Program-made: the position numbers and the translations under genes
Notes under the pieces: model-generated
Told to the model about the DNA's origin: nothing
The model's input: only the letters and a program-made list of their open reading frames with translations
Databases searched by the model: none
Part shown: piece after piece, positions 47,754 through 55,127 of the stretch
Numbering within the stretch: position 1 is the stretch's first letter
Layout of the letters: every line of letters begins with the position of its first letter
Assembly: GCA_019639135.1 (NCBI GenBank)
Contig: JAHBSL010000002.1
Coordinates: 124,001 to 188,000 of the forward strand
Reading direction: 5' to 3'
From: Acidobacteriota bacterium
Lineage (GTDB): Bacteria; Acidobacteriota; Blastocatellia; Pyrinomonadales; Pyrinomonadaceae
Length of the DNA: 64,000 bases

Positions 47754-48227
47754 TCAAATTATGCTGCTGCTCCGGCGGCGTAGCAATAGGCGCCCGGTTC
47801 TCAGCCGCATATCTTCGCTCAAGACCACCGGGTCTGCATCTATTCGGCCGCTTTTAGGCAAACTGAGGAGCTTCTCCAGTTCCTGCCCGATCAATTCAAG
47901 ATCTCCTGGCTTTACAAAATAGCCCGAGGCTCCTGCCGAGAACGCCTGCTTTTTATCGATGTGGCGATCAAGGGCGCTGTAGATCAGTATCGGTACCCGC
48001 GGGTCGATCTCTTTGATCTGTTTGCAAAGATCGACTGCAGTAATGTCCGGCAAGCAATAGTCCAATAGCAAAACATCGTACGGATCAGATCTCAGCATAT
48101 CGATCGCCCGGTTTCCATTCGAGGCTGTATCAACCTGATATCCGTAATAGTGATTCAGCTGAAAGGCCATCAGCTCGCAGCCATCGGCGTCATCATCAAC
48201 ATAAAGAATTCGTGGTATCGTGTTCAT
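47754..48227 (-). CDS. Stand-alone response regulator receiver
   Basis: A 157-aa protein; start 48227 (MNTIPRILYVDDD) is preferred to 48236. A full receiver domain: acid pocket DDD (11-13), phosphoacceptor Asp 56 in LLLDYCLPD, Ser 84 and Lys 106 (YFVKPGD). The C-terminal 35 residues are basic and hydrophobic with no known output domain. Partner kinase not in the window. It lies 213 bp downstream of the Crp/Fnr-type gene on the same strand. Confidence 0.85.
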   Translation of the reverse strand: MNTIPRILYVDDDADGCELMAFQLNHYYGYQVDTASNGNRAIDMLRSDPYDVLLLDYCLPDITAVDLCKQIKEIDPRVPILIYSALDRHIDKKQAFSAGASGYFVKPGDLELIGQELEKLLSLPKSGRIDADPVVLSEDMRLRTGRLLLRRRSSSII

Positions 48228-48439
48228 GTAGATCACATTCCTTCAGAGGTAGAATGAAAATTATCGGTTGCTGAAGACTGGTAACCAATACTGAGGCTTC
48301 CGCCTCAGCCAGACCGCCTACCTTCCGAGCCTTCCGGTTTCCTTCGTATTTATTCAGTCGATTGATGGAGTATCGCGCAAAAACTACCCGGAGAACTGTG
48401 CGTTCGCTAACATAACCGAAAAAAATATTGGGTGAAAAA

Positions 48440-49174
48440 CTATGATCTGTGTTCAGACCGGTATTTGTTGAGGATAAGGTCGCGGCATTCGACCACAACT
48501 TCGTGGCATTCGCAGACGATGGACATCAGCTTCCCGTGATTTGCGATCGTGATCTTTCCGCGGCTGGTCTCGATCACGCCTTGTCGGCTGAGATTAGTGA
48601 GGCCAAGTGACACACTTTCTCTCCGGACACCTAAAAGGTTGGCAAGCTCTGCATGGGTGATGAAAAAGGTCTCAGTTTGAAGCTCGTCGTTCATTTCCAG
48701 AAAGAGCCGACAAAGCTGTTGATCGACACGATGTAAGCGATAGCAAATGGCATTTTGCGCGATCTGCGTAACAAGTCCCTGATTATAGGTCATCAGCAGG
48801 TCCTGGAAATCGCCGCAATCTGCAAGTTCCTTTCTAACCACGTCGGAAGCCATCTGATAGGCAGTTCCGGTATAGCTGATAACGGCTCTATCTGGGGTTT
48901 TCAATCCCATCGCAATGCTCGTGCCGGCGATGCCGTGTCGCCCGATCGTAGCGACCGCTATAGAATCGCCTTCGCCCGACTCATACATCAGCGAAACGAG
49001 CGAGTTGATAGGGAAGTAAATAAATCGGCCCCTCTCTTCGGCCTCCCACAAGACCTGGCCTTTGTGTACCTCTACGATGGTGCAGGCTTTTTTGATATTC
49101 TGCCATTCCGCATAGGGAAGTGCTGCCAGGAGCCGGTTGAGAGAAGGTGTGTCATTAGATGATTTTTCTGGCAT
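48440..49174 (-). CDS. Crp/Fnr-family transcription regulator
   Basis: A 244-aa protein with an N-terminal cyclic-nucleotide-binding-like beta barrel (KGQVLWEAEERGRFIYF, IGRHGIAGTSIA) and a C-terminal winged helix (ITHAELANLLGVRRESVSLGL). The barrel lacks the N-terminal Cys cluster of Fnr. The effector is unknown. It starts 9 nt after the ppa stop and is probably read with ppa. Confidence 0.88.
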   Translation of the reverse strand: MPEKSSNDTPSLNRLLAALPYAEWQNIKKACTIVEVHKGQVLWEAEERGRFIYFPINSLVSLMYESGEGDSIAVATIGRHGIAGTSIAMGLKTPDRAVISYTGTAYQMASDVVRKELADCGDFQDLLMTYNQGLVTQIAQNAICYRLHRVDQQLCRLFLEMNDELQTETFFITHAELANLLGVRRESVSLGLTNLSRQGVIETSRGKITIANHGKLMSIVCECHEVVVECRDLILNKYRSEHRS

Positions 49175-49183
49175 TACTTTTAT

Positions 49184-49801
49184 CTATATCGAAATCTCGG
49201 CAAGTCTGGCATAGTCTTCGATGGATGTCCTGATCACCTCATAGGACGCTTCGCGGCCGTAGGAATAGGCGATCTCGCAGACGTTCGGTGCATCGGGCAG
49301 CGATTTGTAGGTCAGGAAATAATGCTCGAACCGTTCGAGAATGCCCTTCGGAAGCTGTGAGATCTCCTCATACTGCTCAAAAACCTTGTCGCCTTTGAGC
49401 ACGGCAATTATCTTGTCGTCTGCCTCGTTGTCGTCTATCAGGCAAAAGCCGCCGATCGGCCTCGCTTTAAGAATGATGTCGCCCCGCGGGATGTGATGCT
49501 CCGAAAGCACGAGTATATCGAGCGGATCGCCGTCGCCGCCCTTGACCGGTAACTCCGTCTTCGCCCGGGCAAGTTCGGCGATACCGCTGTCGCAATAGGT
49601 CTGCGGAATGAAGCCATAGTTTGCCGGGACCACGTTCGAATATTGCTGCGGCCGGTCGATCTTCAGATACCCTGTTTCCTTATCGACCTCGTATTTGACC
49701 GTATCCCGTGGAACGATCTCGATAAAAACGGTCACCTCGGCCGGAGCGCCGTCGCCGATCGGAATGCCGTGCCATGGATGCGCTTTGTCCGTGCGGAACA
49801 T
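49184..49801 (-). CDS. ppa: Inorganic pyrophosphatase
   Basis: A 205-aa soluble family-I pyrophosphatase. The start at 49801 is the ATG before FRTDKAHPWHGIPIG; a longer frame upstream is the antisense of the hydratase gene. Motifs: KYEVDKETGYLKIDR, YGFIPQTYCDSG, and the metal-binding GDGDPLDILVL with its three Asp. It drives biosynthetic reactions by hydrolysing pyrophosphate. Followed by the Crp/Fnr-like gene. Confidence 0.95.
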   Translation of the reverse strand: MFRTDKAHPWHGIPIGDGAPAEVTVFIEIVPRDTVKYEVDKETGYLKIDRPQQYSNVVPANYGFIPQTYCDSGIAELARAKTELPVKGGDGDPLDILVLSEHHIPRGDIILKARPIGGFCLIDDNEADDKIIAVLKGDKVFEQYEEISQLPKGILERFEHYFLTYKSLPDAPNVCEIAYSYGREASYEVIRTSIEDYARLAEISI

Positions 49802-49821
49802 ACCGCTATTATTAAGCGGTA
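49801..49821. promoter_or_regulatory. Inverted repeat in the 28-bp ppa/hydratase intergenic region
   Basis: TACCGCT (49801-49807) and AGCGGTA (49815-49821) with a 7-nt AT spacer. It overlaps the last base of the ppa start codon and lies 9 bp before the hydratase ATG. Such a short divergent gap leaves no room for two full promoters, so the promoters must lie in the genes or the element must be a shared operator. Confidence 0.4.
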
Positions 49822-49829
49822 ACCCGCCG

Positions 49830-50405
49830 ATGTCTAACCCGCTGACAACCGAAGCAAACGGCGACGCCCTGATCGTCCGGTTCATGCGTCCGGAAGTGCG
49901 GAACCCGCTTTCGGCGGATGTCATCGCGGCCTTGAATCGCGTGATGGATAACCTGCCGCCTGCAACCGAGAGACTCATTCTGACCGGAGGCGAAGGCGTA
50001 TTCGCTTCAGGTGCTGATCTCCGCGAGGTTGCAAAGCTCGATGCCGCGGCGGCACGGGGATTTGCCGAACTCGGCCAGCGGCTGATGAATCGAATTTCGG
50101 ATCTCGGGGTGATCACCATCGCTGCGATCAATGGTCCGTGCTTCGGCGGAGCTCTCGACCTTGCACTTGCGTGTAAGCGGCGGATCGCGGCGCCTGCGGC
50201 CGCGTTTTGCCATCCGGGCGTCGGGCTTGGGATCATCACCGGTTGGGGCGGAACGCAGCGGCTTCCGCGTCTGATCGGCGAGGCTCGCGCGCTCGAGATG
50301 TTCTTTACCGCCGAGGCGTTCCCGGCCGAGTGGGCACTGAACGCGGGCCTGGTCGACCGAATCGCCGAAGACCCTGTCATGGCCGAAATTGAGGAGGCAT
50401 TCTGA
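49830..50405 (+). CDS. Enoyl-CoA hydratase/isomerase family protein
   Basis: A 191-aa crotonase-family protein, shorter than the usual 255-260. The ATG at 49830 starts the family homology (MSNPLTTEANGDALIVRFMR, in part). Oxyanion-hole segments FASGADLREV and INGPCFGGALDLALACKRR are present, along with GLGIITGWGGTQRLPR. The last C-terminal helices are missing, so activity or oligomerisation may differ. It ends in a 4-nt overlap region with the next gene. Confidence 0.85.
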   Translation: MSNPLTTEANGDALIVRFMRPEVRNPLSADVIAALNRVMDNLPPATERLILTGGEGVFASGADLREVAKLDAAAARGFAELGQRLMNRISDLGVITIAAINGPCFGGALDLALACKRRIAAPAAAFCHPGVGLGIITGWGGTQRLPRLIGEARALEMFFTAEAFPAEWALNAGLVDRIAEDPVMAEIEEAF

Positions 50406-52282
50406 CGAACGAAAAGTTTCCGGCTCAACATCAGCTGATCGCCATCGCGGTCATTGCACTCGTCACTATCGGCGTCTATTACGGGTCGCTCTCCGGCGAT
50501 TTTGTTTACGACGATAACCGACAGATCGCACAGAATCCCCTTATTCAGGAGCGCTCTCGTTACGCCACGGCGATCGTTTCCGACGTCTGGGCGTTCAAGA
50601 GCAGCGGCGAGATCACGGCCAGCAATTACTGGCGGCCGACGTTCACGCTTTGGAGCATCGCCAACAACGAACTTTTCGGCATCGATCCCTTTGTCTGGCG
50701 CATCTCGAATCTTGCCGTTCACATCGCCGCGGCGGTCGCCGCATTCTATCTCCTGCTTTTGTTTGGAATACCGCTGATGCCCGCTGCGGTTTTTGCTACG
50801 GTGTTCGCCGTCCATCCGGCACAGGTCGAATCGGTCGCGTGGATATCCGGATCCCCAAGTACGCTCGCCGGCCTTTTCCTGATGCTTTCGCTCATCTTCG
50901 CGATCCGCTCGGCCCGCGAACTGAATTCGAGATACGATCTGCCCGCCGCCGTTGCCGCGTTTTTGCTTGCCGTCGGAGCGAGGGAATCGTTCGTCGTTTG
51001 TCTGCCGCTGTTTTGGCTTATCTTTTCGACACGCGGGCTTTTCGACTTCTCGGAACTGAAGAAAAGATCAAGCGACAACATTCTACCGCTCGGACTCTTC
51101 GCGTCGGCCGCCGCTGCGTTTCTCATTGTCCGGTCGGTCATTTTGGGCGGCGTCGCGTTGCCGGTCGAGAATGCGCCGAGCCTCACTGAGGCGATCCTGA
51201 CCGCTCCAACGATCTTTCTGTTCTATCTCAAGCAGATCTTTTACCCTGCCGTCATCGGCCCGAATTACGGCATCCGGGCGATAGGCGAGGTCGGCCTGAT
51301 GAGCTTCGCAGTTCCTGCGGTACTATCCGCCGCGATACTCGGCTTTGCGCTATTCTTTGCTCGCTGTTCGCCGCGGGCACTCTTCGGCCTCGGACTTTTC
51401 GTTCTCCCGCTTCTGCCGGCGTTTTACATTCCGGCCTTCCGTCCCGAAGAACTCGTCCACGACCGCTATCTTTATATCTCGATCCTCGGACTCTGCATCA
51501 TGTTTGCCTCGATGATCTACGACCGCTTCGCCGCGTCGATGCAGGGCATAAATTTCAAAGCGGCGTTCACCATCGGCTGCTTCATCGCATTCCTGCTGGC
51601 GTTTCGTTCGTTGGTCTATACGGAGGTGTGGAGGTCGGATGAAACTCTCTGGCGGCATGCCGTTACGGTCGATGCAAACTCGGCGACCAACTGGCTCCAG
51701 CTTGGTGCCGCCCTTGAGGCAAACGGCAAAGACGCCCTCAGCGAATTCGAACGCGCCGTCGCCATCCGCCCCGAACCCCTCGCGCTTAATGGCCGTGCCC
51801 GTGCCCGCATCGCCCGAAACGACCCCGCAAACGCCATCGCCGATGCCGAGCGCGTCATCGCCACGCCCAATGCGAGCATCAACGCCTACACGCTTTTTCA
51901 GGCATATGAGGCGCTCTCGTTGGCACTGCAAAACGCCGGACGGCTTCCCGAAGCCGAGCAGCGGTTGACCGAAGCGCGAGAAAGGTTGCCGATCTACCGG
52001 GCCGCTCTGACCGAAAAGATCGCCGTCGTCTTGTATCAGCAAGGCCAAAAGGCCGAGGCTCTCCGCGAGCTCGAGTCTGCCCGAGAAGCTGCCGCAGCCG
52101 AGATGATACCGGGTTCAAAGCTGGTCTTTCTCCGCCTAGGGATGCTCTATGCCGAACTCGGGCGTCGGGACGAAGCGAGGCGGGATGTTCAGCGTTTTCT
52201 TCAGGCTACGAGCAGGGATCGCTCGCCGATCACGCGCGGATATCGGGCCGAGGCCGAGAAGCTTTTGAGGTCCTTGAACTAG
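50402..52282 (+). CDS. Multipass membrane protein with C-terminal TPRs (PMT/glycosyltransferase-like), non-canonical start
   Basis: The frame is open from 50393 to 52282 and reads 626 residues from CTG at 50402. No ATG, GTG or TTG occurs in frame until 50759, yet the missing part encodes the family's conserved start: a membrane helix then GDFVYDDNRQIAQNPLI and NYWRPTFTLWSI. GGAGG at 50393-50397 sits a few bases before CTG (50402), with ATT (50399) an alternative. Ten or so membrane helices follow, then TPR-like helices from about residue 425. Related proteins are undecaprenyl- or dolichyl-phosphate sugar transferases or O-glycosylation factors; the reaction is not known. Confidence 0.75.
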   Translation: MTNEKFPAQHQLIAIAVIALVTIGVYYGSLSGDFVYDDNRQIAQNPLIQERSRYATAIVSDVWAFKSSGEITASNYWRPTFTLWSIANNELFGIDPFVWRISNLAVHIAAAVAAFYLLLLFGIPLMPAAVFATVFAVHPAQVESVAWISGSPSTLAGLFLMLSLIFAIRSARELNSRYDLPAAVAAFLLAVGARESFVVCLPLFWLIFSTRGLFDFSELKKRSSDNILPLGLFASAAAAFLIVRSVILGGVALPVENAPSLTEAILTAPTIFLFYLKQIFYPAVIGPNYGIRAIGEVGLMSFAVPAVLSAAILGFALFFARCSPRALFGLGLFVLPLLPAFYIPAFRPEELVHDRYLYISILGLCIMFASMIYDRFAASMQGINFKAAFTIGCFIAFLLAFRSLVYTEVWRSDETLWRHAVTVDANSATNWLQLGAALEANGKDALSEFERAVAIRPEPLALNGRARARIARNDPANAIADAERVIATPNASINAYTLFQAYEALSLALQNAGRLPEAEQRLTEARERLPIYRAALTEKIAVVLYQQGQKAEALRELESAREAAAAEMIPGSKLVFLRLGMLYAELGRRDEARRDVQRFLQATSRDRSPITRGYRAEAEKLLRSLN

Positions 52283-53220
52283 CGTGTTTGCGGCTCTTCG
52301 GCCTTGACATCAACATCCGGCCGCGAGAAGCGTGTGTATTCGAACGTCGCACGAACGTCCAGTTCACTTTGCTGCTGCTTACGTTTTAGCGTAAAGAATT
52401 CGTGGGTGATTTTCGCAGGAATATTTATTCCGAACTCGCTTGGCTGATATTCGAGCACGACCCGCGAGATCAGTACCGCCCGGACAAATCCCGCCGGACG
52501 AACCGTCAGCTCCCGCACCTCGCGAACGACCCGTTTGCTCTCCGCATCGACCCATAGAGAGCCGCGAAGCCTTTCGTTGAAGACATCACGCGAGTTATCG
52601 TCGATCTCAAAGCTGACAACCGGCTCTTCGCCCGTCGTCGAGCCGCGGTTGACCGTGATGTAAGGGCTTTCCGCGGTCTGCTCGTAATCGAGCCGGATCA
52701 CGGGCCCGCCGCCGGCCGCTTGCCGAAAAGCCATCACCCCGCGAACCTTTGGCGAAAGTGCAACGGCCTGGAAAAGCGTGAAGCCGTTGATCCGCATCCC
52801 TTCGTCAAACCGCGTGCTCTCGTCCTGAAGCTTCTCGAGCTCTTTCCGCGAGGAGCCGAGCTTCGTCAGCTTTTCAAAGAATTCCTCCGCGCGGAGATCG
52901 GCCTTCTCGACCGGCTTGCCATCGACCCGCAGAACGTGCCGATACTCGGCCGCCTTACCCTCGCTGCCGCCGAGTTCATAGACGATAAAGTTCGATTCGA
53001 CGACTCGCGTCTTCCGAACCCGGCCGTTCGAGTCGTAAAATTCGAGTGTCTTCCGTTCCTCGGCAAGCAGGTCGCGGAACTTGGCCAGGTACTCACGTGT
53101 TGTAGCGTAAACTTCATCAGTTAGCCCATCGGCCGCCGTTTGCCCAAAAGCCGGACACAGCCCGAAAAGCACTGCCATTGCCGCACCGATAAAACCGACT
53201 CTCCGCCGCCTGTTTCCCAT
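52279..53220 (-). CDS. Exported protein of unknown function
   Basis: A 313-aa protein. Start 53220 gives a short basic N terminus and signal peptide (RRRRVGFIGAAMAVLFG to AFGQ). The mature part is rich in beta strands with repeated hydrophobic-acidic patterns and resembles the outer-membrane lipoprotein sorting-like fold found in many Acidobacteria exported proteins, but I cannot assign a family. It overlaps the 3' end of the convergent membrane gene by 4 bp and is divergent from the AtuA C-domain gene. Confidence 0.6.
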   Translation of the reverse strand: MGNRRRRVGFIGAAMAVLFGLCPAFGQTAADGLTDEVYATTREYLAKFRDLLAEERKTLEFYDSNGRVRKTRVVESNFIVYELGGSEGKAAEYRHVLRVDGKPVEKADLRAEEFFEKLTKLGSSRKELEKLQDESTRFDEGMRINGFTLFQAVALSPKVRGVMAFRQAAGGGPVIRLDYEQTAESPYITVNRGSTTGEEPVVSFEIDDNSRDVFNERLRGSLWVDAESKRVVREVRELTVRPAGFVRAVLISRVVLEYQPSEFGINIPAKITHEFFTLKRKQQQSELDVRATFEYTRFSRPDVDVKAEEPQTR

Positions 53221-53275
53221 AAATAGAAGTTCAACCGCCTTTCGGCTATATTTATCAAAAGGCCGGTTAAATGCT

Positions 53276-53614
53276 ATGAAAGTACAACTCGTTAAGATCG
53301 CACACGCCCGCTCGGGCGACAAAGGCGATACGGCAAACGTCGGGCTCATCGCCCTCGAAGATAAATACTATCCGATTCTCGTCCGCGAGGTAACGGCCGA
53401 ACGCGTCAAAGCGCACTTCGGCGATATGGTAAAAGGCGAGGTCGAACGCTTCGAACTGCCAAACCTCGGCGCCCTAAATTTCCTGCTCCACGGAGCCCTC
53501 GGCGGCGGCGGAACACTCAGCCTGATGACCGACGCCCAAGGCAAAACATTCTCGACCGCATTGCTGCGAATGTATATCGATGCGGAAGATATCGATCTCC
53601 CAATTAACAATTGA
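53276..53614 (+). CDS. AtuA-like C-terminal domain protein
   Basis: A 112-aa protein with the AtuA C-domain pattern: KIAHARSGDKGDTANVGLIA and ALNFLLHGALGGGG. In the Pseudomonas acyclic terpene (citronellol/geraniol) pathway AtuA contains this domain fused to a DUF1446 domain; here the DUF1446 part is a separate gene at 60503. The last residues (PINN) and the TGA stop are provided by the repeat that bounds the next cassette, so the original C terminus may have been changed. Confidence 0.85.
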   Translation: MKVQLVKIAHARSGDKGDTANVGLIALEDKYYPILVREVTAERVKAHFGDMVKGEVERFELPNLGALNFLLHGALGGGGTLSLMTDAQGKTFSTALLRMYIDAEDIDLPINN

Positions 53615-53630
53615 CCGATTTACAATTGCC
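53597..53630 (+). repeat. Left boundary repeat of the second four-helix-bundle cassette
   Basis: Two boxes: CTCCCAATTAACAAT (53597-53611) and ATTTACAATTGCC (53618-53630). Both recur in reverse orientation at 53977-54018. The TGA stop of the AtuA domain gene lies in this repeat (53612-53614), and the ATG of the next gene follows it by one base. The same 34-bp unit occurs inside gnd (37169-37202). Confidence 0.8.
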
Positions 53631-53631
53631 A

Positions 53632-53988
53632 ATGATGAGCGAAAATCCCATTGTCTCCAAATCTTTTGCGTTTGCCCTGCGAATTGTAAAGCTTTGCCGC
53701 ATGCTCGCCGATGAGCACAAGGAATATACGCTCAGCCGCGAGTTGCTTTCGTCCGGCACGAACATCGGCCGTTATGTTAAAGCAGCCGTAAGCGGAGAGT
53801 CCCGCGAAAGTTTTGTTCAGAACATGGGAAAGGCTTTGCAGCAAGCGGACATTACCGAATACTGGCTGCAACTTATCAGCTTTGCCCAATTGCTCAATGA
53901 AAATGAATATGAATCCATTGAACGTGACCGAAAGGAACTCGCGAGGATGCTGACCAACATCGTTAAGACATCTCGGGGCAAATTGTAA
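53632..53988 (+). CDS. Four-helix-bundle protein of the S23/IVP family (second copy)
   Basis: A 118-aa protein from the ATG at 53632 (53635 also possible); the TTG at 53611 lies in the repeat. Family features: VSKSFAFALRIVKLC, LSSGTNIGRYVKAAVSGES and KALQQADITEYWLQL. It belongs to the subgroup with ESRESFVQNMGKALQQA, common as single genes in many bacteria. Its stop codon (53986-53988) lies inside the right repeat. It occupies a 422-bp cassette (53597-54018). Sequence identity to the copy at 39718 is low, so the cassettes are old or separately acquired. Confidence 0.87.
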   Translation: MMSENPIVSKSFAFALRIVKLCRMLADEHKEYTLSRELLSSGTNIGRYVKAAVSGESRESFVQNMGKALQQADITEYWLQLISFAQLLNENEYESIERDRKELARMLTNIVKTSRGKL

Positions 53989-54018
53989 ATTGTCCATTGA
54001 AGGATTGTTAATTGGAAG
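53977..54018 (-). repeat. Right boundary repeat of the second four-helix-bundle cassette
   Basis: Contains GGCAAATTGTAAAT and ATTGTTAATTGGAAG, the inverse of the two left boxes, 13 bp apart. It is copied at 54127-54168 as part of the tandem duplication. The GGAAG at its end also forms the ribosome-site region of the hydratase gene. Confidence 0.75.
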
Positions 54019-54023
54019 AAGAT

Positions 54024-54071
54024 ATGCCCGTTCTGGTTACAGAAGATCACGAATCCATACGCGTCCTGTGA
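54024..54071 (+). pseudogene. Truncated start of an enoyl-CoA hydratase gene
   Basis: Fifteen codons (MPVLVTEDHESIRVL) ending in TGA, clearly homologous to the first 15 codons of the intact hydratase at 54174 (MSVLLTEDHKYIRVL). It is followed at once by the 3' remnant of a four-helix-bundle gene. Confidence 0.8.
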
Positions 54072-54138
54072 ACGCGACCGCAAAGAGATCGCGAGGATGC
54101 TGACCAACATCGTCAAGACATCTCGGGGCAAATTGTAA
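54071..54138 (+). pseudogene. 3' remnant of a four-helix-bundle gene
   Basis: The last 22 codons of an S23/IVP-type gene (RDRKEIARMLTNIVKTSRG..., shown in part), in-frame to the TAA at 54136-54138, with third-position differences from the intact copy. It has no start of its own. Confidence 0.75.
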
Positions 54139-54173
54139 ATTGTCCATTGAAGGATTGTTAATTGGAAGAAGAT

Positions 54174-54929
54174 ATGTCCGTCCTACTTACAGAAGATCAC
54201 AAATACATACGCGTCTTGACCCTAAACCGCCCCGAGAAGCGGAATGCGCTCAATGATGAGTTGGTCGCGGAGCTTAAGCGGGCGGTGCGGGCGGCGGATG
54301 GGGAAGATTCGTTGAGTGCGGTCGTTATCCGCGGGGCGGGGAAGGATTTCTGTTCCGGGGCGGACCTTTCGGCGTTGCAGAAGATCGCCGGGGCTTCGTA
54401 TGAGGAAAATCTGGAGGATGCGAAAAGCCTGGCTGAGCTTTTCTCATTGATCCGGAATGCGCGGGTGCCGGTCATCGCGGCGGTCCACGGGCGGGCGCTT
54501 GCGGGCGGATGCGGGCTGGCGACGGGCTGCGACATCGTGCTTGCGACCGAGACCGCCCGCTTCGGTTATCCGGAGGTGAAGATCGGCTTTGTCCCGGCGA
54601 TCGTAATGGCGATACTCCGCCGCAACCTCGGCGAAAAGCTCGCCTTTGAGCTGGTCACGCAGGGCTTCGAGTTCTCCGCACCGGAGGCGAAGGCCCTCGG
54701 CCTCGTCAACCGGCTCTTCCCCGAGGAGGGCTTTGAAGCCGCCGTGCTCGACTACGCCGCCGTCTATTCAAAGATCAGCCGCACCGCCGTCGCCCTCAGC
54801 AAATCGCTGCTCTATCGAATGGACGCAATGGACTTCGCCGCCGCCCTCGCCGCCGGCTCCGAAACCAACGCCCAAGCCAGAATGACCGAAGACTGCCAAA
54901 AAGGCATCGCCCGTTTCTTGAAGAAATAG
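54174..54929 (+). CDS. Enoyl-CoA hydratase/isomerase family protein
   Basis: A 251-aa crotonase-family enzyme of usual length. The ATG at 54174 is chosen over a TTG at 54162. Oxyanion-hole segments are FCSGADLSAL and HGRALAGGCGLATGCD, with the acidic PEVKIGFVPAIV segment that carries catalytic Glu in many hydratases. It probably hydrates an unsaturated acyl-CoA, for example methylglutaconyl-CoA-type substrates, given the carboxylase and AtuA genes nearby; the exact substrate is inferred. Spacing 54930-55127 after it is AT-rich and empty. Confidence 0.9.
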   Translation: MSVLLTEDHKYIRVLTLNRPEKRNALNDELVAELKRAVRAADGEDSLSAVVIRGAGKDFCSGADLSALQKIAGASYEENLEDAKSLAELFSLIRNARVPVIAAVHGRALAGGCGLATGCDIVLATETARFGYPEVKIGFVPAIVMAILRRNLGEKLAFELVTQGFEFSAPEAKALGLVNRLFPEEGFEAAVLDYAAVYSKISRTAVALSKSLLYRMDAMDFAAALAAGSETNAQARMTEDCQKGIARFLKK

Positions 54930-55127
54930 TCCGCTTGCGGCTTACACGTACTCGCTGATTTCGAGCTTAGATTTGCTTAACTAATGGTTCAGACATTGCA
55001 AATGTATTATCCGCCTCTTTTGCGTGATGGAGCTACACCAAAAATGAATAACAACTTAACGATCGAGCTTATTGCTTTTTTGCCTGGCAATTTCAAATGG
55101 CTTTGGGCATAATTGCCCTATCTGACA

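Larger units (their letters stand above)
53921..54220 (+). repeat. 150-bp tandem duplication
   Basis: Two units, 53921-54070 and 54071-54220. The first holds the 3' end of the four-helix-bundle gene, the right repeat and the first 15 codons of a hydratase gene; the second holds a diverged copy of all three, then the intact hydratase. In the coding parts most changes fall in third codon positions (for example the run that encodes RDRKELARML against RDRKEIARML), while the repeat part is nearly identical. Confidence 0.85.

Noticed and set aside
49802-50815. N-terminal extension of ppa to 543 aa
   Set aside because: The extra part is antisense to the hydratase and membrane genes; family homology begins at 49801.
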